This document shows positions 1-10,587 of a stretch of DNA of 64,000 nucleotides, piece by piece. The notes beneath the pieces were generated by a model. That model was not told where the DNA came from. It saw nothing but the letters and a program-made list of their open reading frames with translations, and did not search any database. The position numbers and the translations under genes were made by a program. The first letter of the stretch is position 1. Every line of letters starts with the position of its first letter. This DNA is from Pseudomonadota bacterium (GTDB taxonomy: Bacteria > Verrucomicrobiota > Verrucomicrobiia > Limisphaerales > SXTU01): positions 68,518-132,517 of the forward strand of contig RFSE01000001.1 in assembly GCA_009924135.1 (NCBI GenBank), written 5' to 3'.

Positions 1-121
1 TTGGCCTGACAATGCTGCGACTCCTTTTAACAAGTGCGGTCACTGTGCCCTAGGCGTCCTGAACCGTGACCAGGGTCGGTATGGCCCAACAGAGGCGGTG
101 AACGAGCCGGGCAGTAGCGGA

Positions 122-1507
122 CTAAATCAACTCCTCCACCGGCTTGCCACGGGTGAGGATGGGGACGGGCTGGCCGAAGGCGTTGTGGAAGACTTCGTCG
201 GTGGCCACGCCGAGCTGTCGGTAGATGGTGGCGAGGACGTCGTTGAAGTGGACGGGCCGCTCGAAGGGCAGGTCGCCGGCCTTGGTGCTGGAGCCGACGA
301 CCACGCCGCGCTTCAGCCCGCCCCCGGTGAGCATGACGGAGAAGACCTTTTCCCAGTGGTCACGGCCCGCGTTGGCGTTGATCTTGGGCGTGCGGCCGAA
401 TTCGCCGAACATCGCGACGAGCGTGGTGTCGAGCAGGCCGCGTTCTTCGAGGTCGTCGATCAGAGCGCTGACGGCGAGGTCCATGGGCGGGAGGAGCTTG
501 TCCCGCATCTGGTTGAAATTGTCCTCGTGGGTGTCCCAGTCCTGGCCGCGTTCCTGGTTGAGCGTGTAGTTGAGCAGGGTGAAGGGCACGCCCGCCTCGG
601 CGAGGCGGCGCGCCAGGATCGTCTGCTGACCCCATAGGTGCTGGCCGTAGCGTTCGCGTTGCTTCAGGGATTCGCTGGAAAGATCGAAGGCCCCGCCCGC
701 CGCGCCGCCGGAAAGGATTTCCAGCGCGTGCCGGTGGTATTTGTCCAAGCCGTCAACGGCGGCAGCGGAGGCCTGGCCGCCCAGGGCGTTGAGGAGCGTG
801 AGACGGTCTTCGAGGCGTTTGCCGGAGAGGGCTTGTTGCAGGCGTAAGTCCTGCGGTCCACCGAAGGGAGTACGGGCGTCGATCGGCGGGAGGCCGGATT
901 CGAGCGGTTCATACGACACGCCGAGCGGTCCGGCGGTGGCGTAGTGAACGCGGTTGCCGAGCTGGCCGGAGTGCGGGATGGCCACATAGGGCGGCAGCAA
1001 CGGGGCGCGGGCGCCGCACGCCCGGGCGATGACGGAGCCAATGCTCGGGTGCGCGAGATTGCGGTTCTTCGCTTCGACGGAGGCATCCGGCAGGTCGCCA
1101 CCGGTCAACGTCTGGTAGATCGCCACCGGGTGGCTGGGCGAATCGACGTACGCGCTGCGGATGAGGCTGAACTTGTGCGCGCGTTTGGCGAGGTGCGGCA
1201 GGTGCTCGGCGAAGTGAATGCCCGGCAGCGTGGTGGGAATGTCACCGAAGGTGCTGCGGTAGGCGGACGGAGCGTTGGGCTTGGGGTCGAAGCTTTCGTA
1301 GTGCGAGAGACCGCCCTGAAGATAAATGACAATGCAGGCACGGGCCGGCGCGTTCGTGGCTTTCTGGGCTTCCTTCGCGCGGAGAAGTTGCGGCCACAGC
1401 ATCGCGCCCGCCAGCGCGCCACCGCCTTGCAGCCAGCGTCGCCGGGTCATGCTGGCGAGAGGGTTCGGCTGGGTGCGGCTCACAGGTCGTTTCAAAAATT
1501 GGTGCAA
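122..1507 (-). CDS. DUF1501 domain-containing protein (Tat-exported, sulfatase-like fold)
   Basis: 461-aa ORF; RRRWLQGGGALAGA twin-arginine-like signal; YLQGGLSHYESFDPKP and FGEFGRTPKINANAGRDHW motifs typical of DUF1501. Confidence 0.9.
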   Translation of the reverse strand: MHQFLKRPVSRTQPNPLASMTRRRWLQGGGALAGAMLWPQLLRAKEAQKATNAPARACIVIYLQGGLSHYESFDPKPNAPSAYRSTFGDIPTTLPGIHFAEHLPHLAKRAHKFSLIRSAYVDSPSHPVAIYQTLTGGDLPDASVEAKNRNLAHPSIGSVIARACGARAPLLPPYVAIPHSGQLGNRVHYATAGPLGVSYEPLESGLPPIDARTPFGGPQDLRLQQALSGKRLEDRLTLLNALGGQASAAAVDGLDKYHRHALEILSGGAAGGAFDLSSESLKQRERYGQHLWGQQTILARRLAEAGVPFTLLNYTLNQERGQDWDTHEDNFNQMRDKLLPPMDLAVSALIDDLEERGLLDTTLVAMFGEFGRTPKINANAGRDHWEKVFSVMLTGGGLKRGVVVGSSTKAGDLPFERPVHFNDVLATIYRQLGVATDEVFHNAFGQPVPILTRGKPVEELI

Positions 1508-1567
1508 TTGATCGTGGGGGGTTCGACGGCATCAGGCCGGGGAAAAATTCGGCCAAGTAACAAAACG

Positions 1568-2875
1568 TCAGGGTATTTTGCTCCCCAGACACCACAAATG
1601 CCGGTGCGTGCGAATGAAAATGTTGCCATCGCTGATGGCGTGGGTGGAGTTCGCCAGTTCGCCGTCGAGCGGGTTTACCCGTACGAGTTCGAACTTCGGA
1701 CTGGCCTTGAGGACGATGGTTTCGCCGGATTGGTTGAGGCAGAGCAGGTGACCGTCCACCAGCACCATGGAGGACCATGAGTCGCCTTTTTTGCCCGTGC
1801 CTTTCACGCGCTCCTGCCAGCGGGATTCGCCAGTTTGAAGGTTCAGACATTCGGCGATGCCTTCGGTGTTAAGGACGTAACAGTGGCCATCGGCGATGAC
1901 CCCGGTGCCAAGGCGGTTCTTGGTGCGGACGGTTTGCCAGAGGCGATGCGAGCCGGTCACGTCGCCGGTTCCGCCGGTTTTGACCGCCAGGCTGGTGCCG
2001 AAGTAGCCACCCATCGCCACGAGCACGCCGTCGCCGGCTACGGGGGAGCAATAGATGAGCTCGTTCAATCCATCACAATGCCAGAGGGCGCGCCCCGTGC
2101 GCGGATCGAAGGCGCGGACAAACTGCGGAAAGGCTTGGATGAGCTCATCGCGCGGCCCACTGCGGGTGATGATGGGGGTGGCGAAAGTGCCGATGATCCC
2201 ACCGCGTTCATTGCCCTTGAAGCCGTCCGTGCGCGGACGTAATTCCGGCCGGGGCTCCTCGTATTCCCAGAGCGTCTTGCCGGACTGCTTGTCCAGACCG
2301 ATGAGCCGGGCGTTCAATCCGGGGCCGAAGTAGAGCACGCAGACATCACCATGAATGACCGGGGAGGCGGCGTAGGCCCATTCGTGTGATTGCGGGCCGA
2401 GTTCGCGGCGCCAAAGTTCCTTGCCGTCCATGTCCCAACAGAACAAGCCGGCCGAACCGAAGAAGGCAATGACGCGTCCTCCATCCGTAACCGGGGAGGC
2501 GGCGCAAAAGGGGTTCTTACCGTAACGCTTCTCGGCCTGCTTCCAGGTGGTGCCGGCCTTCCAGAGCAGCTTGCCGTCCCGGCGGTCATAGCACATCACG
2601 GTGCGGCCGCCTTCCTGTTCGAAGGCCTGCGTGAGGAATACCTTGCTGCCCCAGACGACGGGCGAAGAATCACCCGGCTCGGGAAGCGCGTTTTTCCAAC
2701 GGACATGCTCGGTGGCGCTCCATTGCAAGGGCACATTTTTTTCGGTTGTGGAACCGTCTCCGTTGGGGCCGCGCCACGAGGGCCAGTTGGCCGCCGGGAG
2801 CGCGGTGGCGAGCGCGGCGAGGCAGCCGGGGATCATGGCCGCAAGCCATTGCCGGCGCGGGTGCAGTGATGACAT
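1568..2875 (-). CDS. PQQ-binding-like beta-propeller repeat protein
   Basis: ORF track 1568..2962; internal start MSSLHPRRQWLAAMIPG gives a signal peptide; NWPSWRGPNGDG, GKLLWKAG and SGKTLWEYE propeller motifs. Confidence 0.85.
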   Translation of the reverse strand: MSSLHPRRQWLAAMIPGCLAALATALPAANWPSWRGPNGDGSTTEKNVPLQWSATEHVRWKNALPEPGDSSPVVWGSKVFLTQAFEQEGGRTVMCYDRRDGKLLWKAGTTWKQAEKRYGKNPFCAASPVTDGGRVIAFFGSAGLFCWDMDGKELWRRELGPQSHEWAYAASPVIHGDVCVLYFGPGLNARLIGLDKQSGKTLWEYEEPRPELRPRTDGFKGNERGGIIGTFATPIITRSGPRDELIQAFPQFVRAFDPRTGRALWHCDGLNELIYCSPVAGDGVLVAMGGYFGTSLAVKTGGTGDVTGSHRLWQTVRTKNRLGTGVIADGHCYVLNTEGIAECLNLQTGESRWQERVKGTGKKGDSWSSMVLVDGHLLCLNQSGETIVLKASPKFELVRVNPLDGELANSTHAISDGNIFIRTHRHLWCLGSKIP

Positions 2876-2985
2876 GGCCCGAGTATAGAAACGGGGGACG
2901 GCCCGCCAAGCGGAGATTCCCTTTTCCGATGCGCCGGTGCTCCGCTTGCCTTTTGGAGGCATTTCCCTATCGTCCGCCGAACCGG

Positions 2986-5787
2986 ATGCCGAGCCTAGCC
3001 GATAAGATCGAAGCCAGCGCTGCCAAACGCCTGACCCTGCCAGCAGGGCGTTTGCCAGCCCGCGAACTGCCGCGCTTCAAACAGTTCCTCAAAGTCGAAA
3101 CGGCGCGACTCAAGATGTTGCATCGCGCCGGGGGCGGCGGCCGCGAGGTCTGCCAGGCGCGGGCGGTGGTGTTGGACGCGCTGCACCGGCACATCCTGGA
3201 GGCGCTCGTCAACACGTTGCCGGAGGTTGAACGCCGCGGACTGCCGCGCTACGCGCTCATCGCCATCGGCGGTTACGGGCGGGGCGAACTGAATCCGCAT
3301 AGTGACATCGACATTCTCCTGCTGCACACCGGGGACACGGCGGCGGCGGCGCGCGGGCGCGTGCATCCGTTCATCAAGCTGCTCACCGAGCCGGACGGAT
3401 TACTTTACACGCTGTTTGATCTGGGGCTCAAGGTGGGATACTCGGTCCGCACGCTGGACGATTGCGTGACGGCCGCCAACGAGAACATCCAGTCCAAGAC
3501 CTCGCTCATCGAGGCGCGGTTGCTGTGCGGAGATGCGGAACTGTTCCGCGAAATGCAAGGGATCGTGATCGCGCGGTGCGTGCGGGGGCACGAGGAGCCG
3601 TACATCGCGGCGCGGTTGGCCGACCAGGAATCGCGTCGCCAGAAATATGGCAACACGCCCCTGATGCAGGAGCCGAACATCAAGAACGGCTGCGGGGGAT
3701 TGCGCGACTACCAGAATCTCCTGTGGATGGCGTTCTTTACCAAGGACCGGCCGCGTAATCTCGCTGATCTCCAGGCAAAGGATTTCATCAGCGACGCGGA
3801 GCGCCGCCAGCTGGATGCGGCGTATGATTTTCTCCTGCGGGCGCGCAATGAGCTGCACTACCTGACTAACCGCGCCGGCGACGTGCTGACCAAGAGCGTC
3901 CAGCCGGCCATCGCCTACAGCCTCGGCTACACGGACCGCTCGCCCAGCCGCCGGCTGGAGCGCTTCATGCGTGATTACTATCTCCATGCGCGCAACATCG
4001 ACATGATCACGCGCACGGTGGAGCGGCGGCTGGCGCTGCTGCACAAACCGCCGGCGCGGATGCCCTTCCTCTCCAAGTTCCTGCCCTCGCGCCGCAAGCA
4101 ACCGGAACCGGTCGTTGACGGTTTCCGCCTGGTTGAGGGCGAACTTTTGCACCAGTCGGCCAGCGTATTCCGCGACGATCCGTGCCGCATGATGCGGGTG
4201 TTTCTTTACGCCCAGCAACGTGGCGCGCGGCTCCATCCCGACACCGCCAAGCTGCTGCGCAACGAGCTGCGGTTGGTGGATTCAAAGTTCCTGGCCAACG
4301 AGCATGTCCACGAAAGCTTTCGCGAGATCCTCAGCCAGCGCGGGAACGTCGCGCCCGCCCTCCGGGCCATGCACGAGGTGGATTTCCTCGGCAAGTACCT
4401 GCCGGAGTTCGGCAAACTTACCTGCCTGGTCCAGCATGAGTTCTTCCATATCTACACGGCGGACGAGCACACGCTGATGTGCGTCCAAAAGCTGGATGAC
4501 ATCTGGGCCGGGCGCATCCCCAACGCGGCCCCGTACCAGGAGGTGTTTCAGAAGATCGAGCGCCCCTTCATCCTGTATTTGTCCCTGTTGCTCCATGACT
4601 CCGGCAAGGCCATGCAGGGCCGCCACCACGAAGTGGACAGCGCGCACTTTGCTGACCGGGTGGCCCGCCGCCTCCGCCTCGACGGGGCCACCACGCACGT
4701 CCTGCGCCTGCTGGTGGAGCATCACCTGGCCATCATTCAGATCTCGCAACGGCGCGATCTGGATGATCCGGAGGTGGTCCGGTATTTCGCCGCGCTGGTG
4801 CAGGCCCCGGACACTCTGAACAAGCTCGTTCTCCACACGCTGGCGGACTCGCTCGGGACCAGCGACAAGCTGTGGAATGGTTTCAAGGACATGCTGTTGT
4901 GGACGCTCTACCGCAAGACGCTGGCGGAGCTGACGGGCACCACCACCTTCATCAGGGCCGAGGAGAAGCAGCGGGAATTGCTGCTGCAGGAGGTGGTACG
5001 CCAGCTTCCCCGTGAACTCCAGCTGGGGGAGGCGCAGGCGCATTTCGGCACCCTGCCACCGCGTTACTTCCTCATCCACAACGCGGCGGACATCGTTGGT
5101 GACCTTGCACTCACCAACCGCTTCATGCGGAATCTCCTCAGCAATGATCCAGAGGTTTCCCTTGCTCCGGCGATTGAATGGAAGGACGAGCCCGACCGGG
5201 GCTGTTCGCGGGTGAAGGTTTGCACCTGGGACCGGGCCGGCCTCTTCAGCAAGCTCGCCGGTTCGTTCACCTCTGCCGGTCTGAACATCTTCAGTGCACA
5301 GATTTTTACCCGCAGCGACCGCGTGGTCCTCGACACCTTCGATGTCACCAGCGCCCGGTCCGGCGTGCTGGCCACAAAGGAGGAGAAGGAGAAGTTCGAC
5401 CAACTCCTGGCCAAGGCGCTGGTGGGGCACCTGGATTTCGACCCGCTCATCGCCAAGCAGAAGGTGGTGAACCCGCTCTACCAGTCACTCGAAGGCGAGC
5501 GCATTGCGACCGAGATTGTCTTCGACAACGAATCCTCGAACCGTTGCACGGTTGTTGACGTGCAGACGGAGGATCGCGTCGGCCTGCTCTATGCCATGTC
5601 CCAGACCCTGAGCGAACTGGGGCTGGACATCTCTGTGGCCAAGATCAGCACGGAGAAGGGGGCTGCGATGGACAGCTTCTACGTGACCGAATTGACCGGA
5701 GAAAAGATCGTGTCCCAACACCGGAAGAACCAGATCGAAGGCCGCCTCCGCCGGGCCTTGCTGAATCTGGACCAGCGCGCCAAGTAA
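2986..5787 (+). CDS. glnD: [protein-PII] uridylyltransferase / uridylyl-removing enzyme
   Basis: In-frame ATG at 2986 (MPSLADKIEAS); NT motif GGYGRGELNPHSDIDILLLH; HD motif LLHDSGKAMQGRHHEVDS; two C-terminal ACT-like domains. Confidence 0.92.
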   Translation: MPSLADKIEASAAKRLTLPAGRLPARELPRFKQFLKVETARLKMLHRAGGGGREVCQARAVVLDALHRHILEALVNTLPEVERRGLPRYALIAIGGYGRGELNPHSDIDILLLHTGDTAAAARGRVHPFIKLLTEPDGLLYTLFDLGLKVGYSVRTLDDCVTAANENIQSKTSLIEARLLCGDAELFREMQGIVIARCVRGHEEPYIAARLADQESRRQKYGNTPLMQEPNIKNGCGGLRDYQNLLWMAFFTKDRPRNLADLQAKDFISDAERRQLDAAYDFLLRARNELHYLTNRAGDVLTKSVQPAIAYSLGYTDRSPSRRLERFMRDYYLHARNIDMITRTVERRLALLHKPPARMPFLSKFLPSRRKQPEPVVDGFRLVEGELLHQSASVFRDDPCRMMRVFLYAQQRGARLHPDTAKLLRNELRLVDSKFLANEHVHESFREILSQRGNVAPALRAMHEVDFLGKYLPEFGKLTCLVQHEFFHIYTADEHTLMCVQKLDDIWAGRIPNAAPYQEVFQKIERPFILYLSLLLHDSGKAMQGRHHEVDSAHFADRVARRLRLDGATTHVLRLLVEHHLAIIQISQRRDLDDPEVVRYFAALVQAPDTLNKLVLHTLADSLGTSDKLWNGFKDMLLWTLYRKTLAELTGTTTFIRAEEKQRELLLQEVVRQLPRELQLGEAQAHFGTLPPRYFLIHNAADIVGDLALTNRFMRNLLSNDPEVSLAPAIEWKDEPDRGCSRVKVCTWDRAGLFSKLAGSFTSAGLNIFSAQIFTRSDRVVLDTFDVTSARSGVLATKEEKEKFDQLLAKALVGHLDFDPLIAKQKVVNPLYQSLEGERIATEIVFDNESSNRCTVVDVQTEDRVGLLYAMSQTLSELGLDISVAKISTEKGAAMDSFYVTELTGEKIVSQHRKNQIEGRLRRALLNLDQRAK

Positions 5788-5926
5788 GGCCCCGCTGCGG
5801 GATGGGCAGAAAGAACCCTGTGAGTACAACATGCAGCCAGGCTAACGTTTCCGCTCACTCGGGGGGCGTATGGGCGATGCTTTGTGCCGCAAATTCCGCC
5901 GGTGCCATGCGGAGTTGATGAGGTGA

Positions 5927-6319
5927 CTAATGGTGCGCAGCGGGCGCTGCAGCTTCGAGTGCTTCCAGGGAAAACCAATTACCCTCCGGATCGCAGCCGT
6001 CACAAACGTTTACGCCAGGAGCGGGAAATCGTTTTGGTCCGAGACGTACTCCTTTCGCGAGGAGTTCGCTTCGGGCCGCATCAAGATCGGTCACTCGAAA
6101 CACAAACTTCGGGGCATCATCGCCAAATTGGCCGGTGCCGCCTCCATGTAACGCGAGGGTGCAGCCGCCCGTGTCAAACGTGACCCAGTGCTCGGCAGAA
6201 TAGTTCGTGAGGTTGCTGGGAAACTGGACCGGCAAGGCGAGCACGTCCCGGTAAAAGCTTACTTGCGCCGCCATGTCGCGAACATAGAGGATGATTTCGC
6301 AAAGCGGTCCGAGCTTCAT
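5927..6319 (-). CDS. VOC family protein (glyoxalase/bleomycin-resistance fold)
   Basis: 130 aa; EIILYVRDMAAQVSFYRDVLALP N-terminus and CDPEGNWFSLEA C-terminus typical of VOC. Confidence 0.85.
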   Translation of the reverse strand: MKLGPLCEIILYVRDMAAQVSFYRDVLALPVQFPSNLTNYSAEHWVTFDTGGCTLALHGGGTGQFGDDAPKFVFRVTDLDAARSELLAKGVRLGPKRFPAPGVNVCDGCDPEGNWFSLEALEAAAPAAHH

Positions 6320-6323
6320 ATCC

Positions 6324-7295
6324 TTACTCCGCCGGCCACAGGCGCGCCAACCCCGCCGGCTGGAACTTCGCCTCTGTAGCCGACAGCGTGACCGAGACCT
6401 TGCACTCGCGCCCCTTGGTGGCGGCCGTGGTGACGGTGGCGGTGAGCGGCGCGGTGGTGGGCTTGCGATCCACCCCGGCGGGAGCGATCCGCACGGTCTG
6501 GCCGGCCTTGAGCTGTTTGGTGAGATCGCTGCCTTCGTTGAACAGCGTCAGGCGCAGTTCCTTGCCCGTGACTTCATTCACGTAGCCCGGCGCGCCTTCC
6601 TTGGTGATGCGGGCGGTGTGGACGGCCTTCTGTTCGGTCTGAAATTTCACCAGGCTTTCATCGTCGAGAAACACTTCCCACGCCATGCGGGTTTTACCTT
6701 TGCCGACGCCGTGGGTCTTCGTTCGGAGTTTGTCGCCCACCTTGATGTCGGCGAACTTCGCCGGCGCGCCCGCCTTCCAAAACCGCGTCTCGCCATCCGT
6801 CTCAATGATGACGTTGGTCTGGCGGATGAAGCTCTTGTCGAAGTTCGCCCAGGTGCAGTCCACCGAGTGCTTGGCCGAGTCGGTCTTGGCCACGTAGAAG
6901 TACTCCTTGTGGCCGTTCATCATGTTCATCTCATCTTGGATGTAGGTGAGCCAGACCCACTCGCCCTTGTCATTCTCGTGGAGGCGGAAGATCGCGCGCT
7001 CACCGACGCGGAAGTCCTGCAAATCACCAAGCGTGGCATGGTGCAACAGTTCGGCGTACGGCATCACGGTGAAGCTCATCACCGTGTCATCGCTTTCATT
7101 GCGGAACTTCCCGGTGCGGGTGGCGAGGTCGAGGCTGATGAGTTCGCCCCAGGGACGCCGCATCTCGCCGGGTCCGGTCGGCACGATGACTTGGCCGGGG
7201 ATGATTTTGAGCGTGGGTTTGGGCGGCGCGTCGGCGGCGCGCAGCGATGGACTACAAAGGGCAAGCAGGACGGTTAACAGGCAAAATCGTTTCAT
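6324..7295 (-). CDS. Secreted hypothetical protein, paralogous in layout to 9418..10587
   Basis: 323 aa with signal peptide MKRFCLLTVLLALCSPSLRA; GELISLDLATRTGKF and MPYAELLHHATLGDLQDFRVGE segments parallel the protein at 9418..10587. Confidence 0.7.
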   Translation of the reverse strand: MKRFCLLTVLLALCSPSLRAADAPPKPTLKIIPGQVIVPTGPGEMRRPWGELISLDLATRTGKFRNESDDTVMSFTVMPYAELLHHATLGDLQDFRVGERAIFRLHENDKGEWVWLTYIQDEMNMMNGHKEYFYVAKTDSAKHSVDCTWANFDKSFIRQTNVIIETDGETRFWKAGAPAKFADIKVGDKLRTKTHGVGKGKTRMAWEVFLDDESLVKFQTEQKAVHTARITKEGAPGYVNEVTGKELRLTLFNEGSDLTKQLKAGQTVRIAPAGVDRKPTTAPLTATVTTAATKGRECKVSVTLSATEAKFQPAGLARLWPAE

Positions 7296-7332
7296 ATCAA
7301 GGAGAGGACAAAACTTTACTGCGGGTGGTTTA

Positions 7333-9390
7333 TCATTTCTTCGGCACCGGCGGAAGCTGCTTCAGCCAGGCAAGGTTAAAGACGTAGTGGTTCTTGCTGC
7401 TCAGGAGTTGGATGCGGTCATCACGCGTCTGAGTCACGGCGAGGTACCCGGTGCGCTCAGCCATGGTATCGCTGACGATGAATTCACCGTTGTCGATTCC
7501 GACCACGGCGCGCTCAGGGCCGCCGGGCGTGATCAAGCGCCGCACCGGCCAGGTTTTACCGTCATCGAATGACAGCGCAGCGAAAAGTCCGAAGCCGGTG
7601 AACTCGCTCCCGTCGGACGCCTTGAACTTGAGGCCTTTGCGGTTCCGCCAATCGCGGCCCTGATCGGTGAACGAGCAGAGGAGCAAGGGACCTTCATGCA
7701 GTCGCACGAGCATGGCGCGTTGCGCACTGCTGATGGCCGGGAACTCGGATTCACTAAAGGTCCAGGTCTTGCCTTCGTCCAGCGAGATGCTGATGGGGGT
7801 TTTGAAATGGAAGCGCGCCTGATCGTCCGGTTGGTCCAGGCGGCTGATGGCCATGAGGCTGCCATCGGCAAGCTGGACGATGGGCGCATGGATGCCGGGT
7901 GGACGATGGCCCGTGCCGCCCGGACGCTGGTCGGTGGCGGGTTCGCGCTTCGACAACTCGATGGCCGTCCAAGTCTTTCCACCATCGCGGCTGCTCACCA
8001 AGCCGGTGGTGCGGGCGTCGTGCGTCAGGAACAAGTTGCCCTCGCGGGTGCGAAGGAGTTGGTTGCCGAATTCTCCGTGCGGGAAAAGGAGCTGCGCCTT
8101 CGACCAGGTGGCCCCGTTGTCCGTGGAAGTGCGAAGGATGTTTTCCGACAACCCACGCGCGAAGTGGAAGAGCTTCCGCTCACCGTCCCACCAAAGCTTG
8201 GGCGCATGATCGTTGACATCGGGGCCATCCCAAAAAGGCGAAGCGATCTCCCACTCCGTGGTGCCGTAACGCAGCCGGCTCGCGGCGTTGCACAGTTCAC
8301 TGCCGCCTTCATCCACGCACGAAAACCAAACGGCCAGCAGATCGCCATTGGGACACTCGGTGATGGCGGGGCTGTGATTATGCCGCGAGAAAAGCGGCCC
8401 GGCGGAGTTTGTGGGAACCTTCACAAACATGTTTGGTCCGGTGAAGTAAGGGACATCCGTCACCGGCTTTTCCAAACGGACCACGGATTGCGCGACGTTT
8501 TGTGCGTTCAACGGCGGGGTGGGCGGGGGCAGCAATTGCCCCTTGGGACGTTCACCTTGCACGATGCGAAATCCGATGGTCTCGCTGACCGCATCCGGCA
8601 GCCAGCCGCCGCGATTGGCTGAGCGCACGAGCCGGGTGAAGCCCGAATGCCAGCCGCCGCGAAAGACCCGGAAATCGCCGTCACTGCGCCCCAAGGGGTC
8701 GGTCTGTGCGCCTGCTTCGTACGGCCCGTACCAATCAGCACACCACTCGGCGACATTGCCATGCATGTCATGGAGGCCCCAGGTGTTCGGCGGGGTTTGC
8801 GCAACCCGTAGCGAGACCGGGCCGGCCACCACTTGATACTCGGGGGGCATCGCGAGATTGGTGAAGTAGAGCTGACGGCGGCCGGCGTCGCCGAACCAAC
8901 GGTGATGCCCGGTGGGCAGGGTGTCGCCGGTGTTGAACAACGTCTTCGTGCCCGCCCGGCAGGCATATTCCCATTCCGCCTCGGTGGGCAGGCGATACGG
9001 TTTGCCTTCCCGTTTCGCGAGCCAGTCGCAGAACGCCACCGCATCGTTCCAACTCACCCCCGTGGCGGCCTCATCATCCCCGCTGCGAATGCGATGTTTG
9101 GGTTTGAACTGCCGGTATTGGCCCAGCGTGACTTCCGTTGCCCCAAGGAGAAACGGCTGCGATATGGTGACTTGATGCGCCGGCTTCTCATCCCATTCAG
9201 AGCGGTCAAACTCAGCGGGATGCTTGTTCATCTGGTAGTCTGTCCCGGGTCCGTCCTGACCCATGGCAAAGGTGCCGGGAGCGATGGACACCAGCTTGAT
9301 CCCGATGGAGTTGGTGAGGTAATTCGGCGCATCCGCAGCAACGCAGGCAAAGGCCAGCGCGGTGGCGAACAACAAGACGAGCGGCTTCAA
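7333..9390 (-). CDS. SUMF1/FGE-sulfatase-domain protein fused to a BNR sialidase-like domain
   Basis: 685 aa; N-terminal YRLPTEAEWEYACRAGT, GLHDMHGNVAEWCADWYGPY and RVFRGGWHSG (SUMF1); C-terminal SRDGGKTWTAIEL and SLDEGKTWTF BNR-type repeats. Confidence 0.87.
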   Translation of the reverse strand: MKPLVLLFATALAFACVAADAPNYLTNSIGIKLVSIAPGTFAMGQDGPGTDYQMNKHPAEFDRSEWDEKPAHQVTISQPFLLGATEVTLGQYRQFKPKHRIRSGDDEAATGVSWNDAVAFCDWLAKREGKPYRLPTEAEWEYACRAGTKTLFNTGDTLPTGHHRWFGDAGRRQLYFTNLAMPPEYQVVAGPVSLRVAQTPPNTWGLHDMHGNVAEWCADWYGPYEAGAQTDPLGRSDGDFRVFRGGWHSGFTRLVRSANRGGWLPDAVSETIGFRIVQGERPKGQLLPPPTPPLNAQNVAQSVVRLEKPVTDVPYFTGPNMFVKVPTNSAGPLFSRHNHSPAITECPNGDLLAVWFSCVDEGGSELCNAASRLRYGTTEWEIASPFWDGPDVNDHAPKLWWDGERKLFHFARGLSENILRTSTDNGATWSKAQLLFPHGEFGNQLLRTREGNLFLTHDARTTGLVSSRDGGKTWTAIELSKREPATDQRPGGTGHRPPGIHAPIVQLADGSLMAISRLDQPDDQARFHFKTPISISLDEGKTWTFSESEFPAISSAQRAMLVRLHEGPLLLCSFTDQGRDWRNRKGLKFKASDGSEFTGFGLFAALSFDDGKTWPVRRLITPGGPERAVVGIDNGEFIVSDTMAERTGYLAVTQTRDDRIQLLSSKNHYVFNLAWLKQLPPVPKK

Positions 9391-9417
9391 GAAGGCAAGG
9401 AGAGCTGACCGCGTGGC

Positions 9418-10587
9418 TTATTGATAAAGCCGTTCCTCACGGGGCAGGTCATCGATTTTCCAGATGCCGGGCCAGATGCGGATGAAGCGTTTCGGACGGA
9501 AGCCTTCAAGCAGCAGCTCGGACTTGAACTTCACCTGCAGGCCGCTGCTGCCGGGCACGACCGGGACTTCCTTTGCTTCGAGCAGCGTGCCGCGTTTGCG
9601 GTCGTTGATCTGGTCGTAGGTGCGGAGGTTTTCCTCGGCACACGCGGCGGTGGCCGTGTCGTTCGTTGTCTGGGTCACGCGGAACATTTCCTTCAGCTTG
9701 GGATCGAAGGCGTTGAAAAGGGTGATGGTGACAATGCTCTGCTGGTTGTCCACTGCGTCGATCCATCCGGCGAAGCCGCGCTCGCGCAATGACTGCCGGT
9801 GTACTTCCGCCTGTTGGGCCGTGGCCACGGTGCGGCTCTCGGCATCCAGCCAGATGTCCGTGCACCGACCCGGTCCCTTAAGCGTGGCGTAAGTGAGGTT
9901 TAGCAACACGGTCTGGCCCTCCGCGAGATTCGTGAGACCGCCAAAGCCATGGCCCTTCCAAACGCGAGTCGCTGGCACCACCTGAAAGGCCGTAGCCTTG
10001 GCGTCAGCCTTGCCCGCCGTGAGGCCCGTGGCAGTCAAAACCCCCTTCTCCAAATCGACCGCGTCCACGCGCCACTCGCGCTTGAGCCCGACGCAATAGG
10101 TGAAGTCGTCTTCCAGTCGCAGTGCCAGGTTGTAGCTGGCTTCCAAGCCCAGCCGCTCATATCTGGGGACCGTATTTTTTGCGCCTTTCTTTCCTTTCAC
10201 TTCTTTCGACTCTTTAGGGGCGGCGGGCTCCTGGTAGAACCACCCGTGCAAGTGCGTGCCGATGGGAATGTCCCGCAGATCCGCCGCCGTGCCGTGGTAG
10301 CTGATCGACCCATAGGGCAGCAGGGTAAACGGGTGCGGGTAGTCCCAGTCGCCGCGGCGCTGGGCGTCGGTGCGGTCGGGACGCAACACGCCCGTGCGGT
10401 TGACATGATCGAACGCAATCAATTCGCCCGCGACATAATGCGCCGAACCCTCGGGCGGAAACTCGCCGGGGCGGAGCTGGAAGGGGGCGTCGGCGGCCGT
10501 TGACGAACTGACCACGACGAAGGATGACAGCAGCAACAGGGCGGCCAGCAAGCTGCACGGGCGGAAGCGGCGGGGATCAATAGTCAT
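9418..10587 (-). CDS. Secreted hypothetical protein, paralogous in layout to 6324..7295
   Basis: 389 aa; GELIAFDHVNRTGVL and LPYGSISYHGTAADLRDIPIGT correspond to segments of the 6324..7295 product. Confidence 0.7.
   Translation of the reverse strand: MTIDPRRFRPCSLLAALLLLSSFVVVSSSTAADAPFQLRPGEFPPEGSAHYVAGELIAFDHVNRTGVLRPDRTDAQRRGDWDYPHPFTLLPYGSISYHGTAADLRDIPIGTHLHGWFYQEPAAPKESKEVKGKKGAKNTVPRYERLGLEASYNLALRLEDDFTYCVGLKREWRVDAVDLEKGVLTATGLTAGKADAKATAFQVVPATRVWKGHGFGGLTNLAEGQTVLLNLTYATLKGPGRCTDIWLDAESRTVATAQQAEVHRQSLRERGFAGWIDAVDNQQSIVTITLFNAFDPKLKEMFRVTQTTNDTATAACAEENLRTYDQINDRKRGTLLEAKEVPVVPGSSGLQVKFKSELLLEGFRPKRFIRIWPGIWKIDDLPREERLYQ

Noticed and set aside
4282-5430. 382-aa minus-strand ORF
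   Set aside because: Antisense shadow of glnD.
7333-9390. SUMF1 domain as the formylglycine-generating enzyme for the sulfatase at 58421..60352
   Set aside because: The expected C-terminal active-site cysteine pair is absent and the gene is ~50 kb away.
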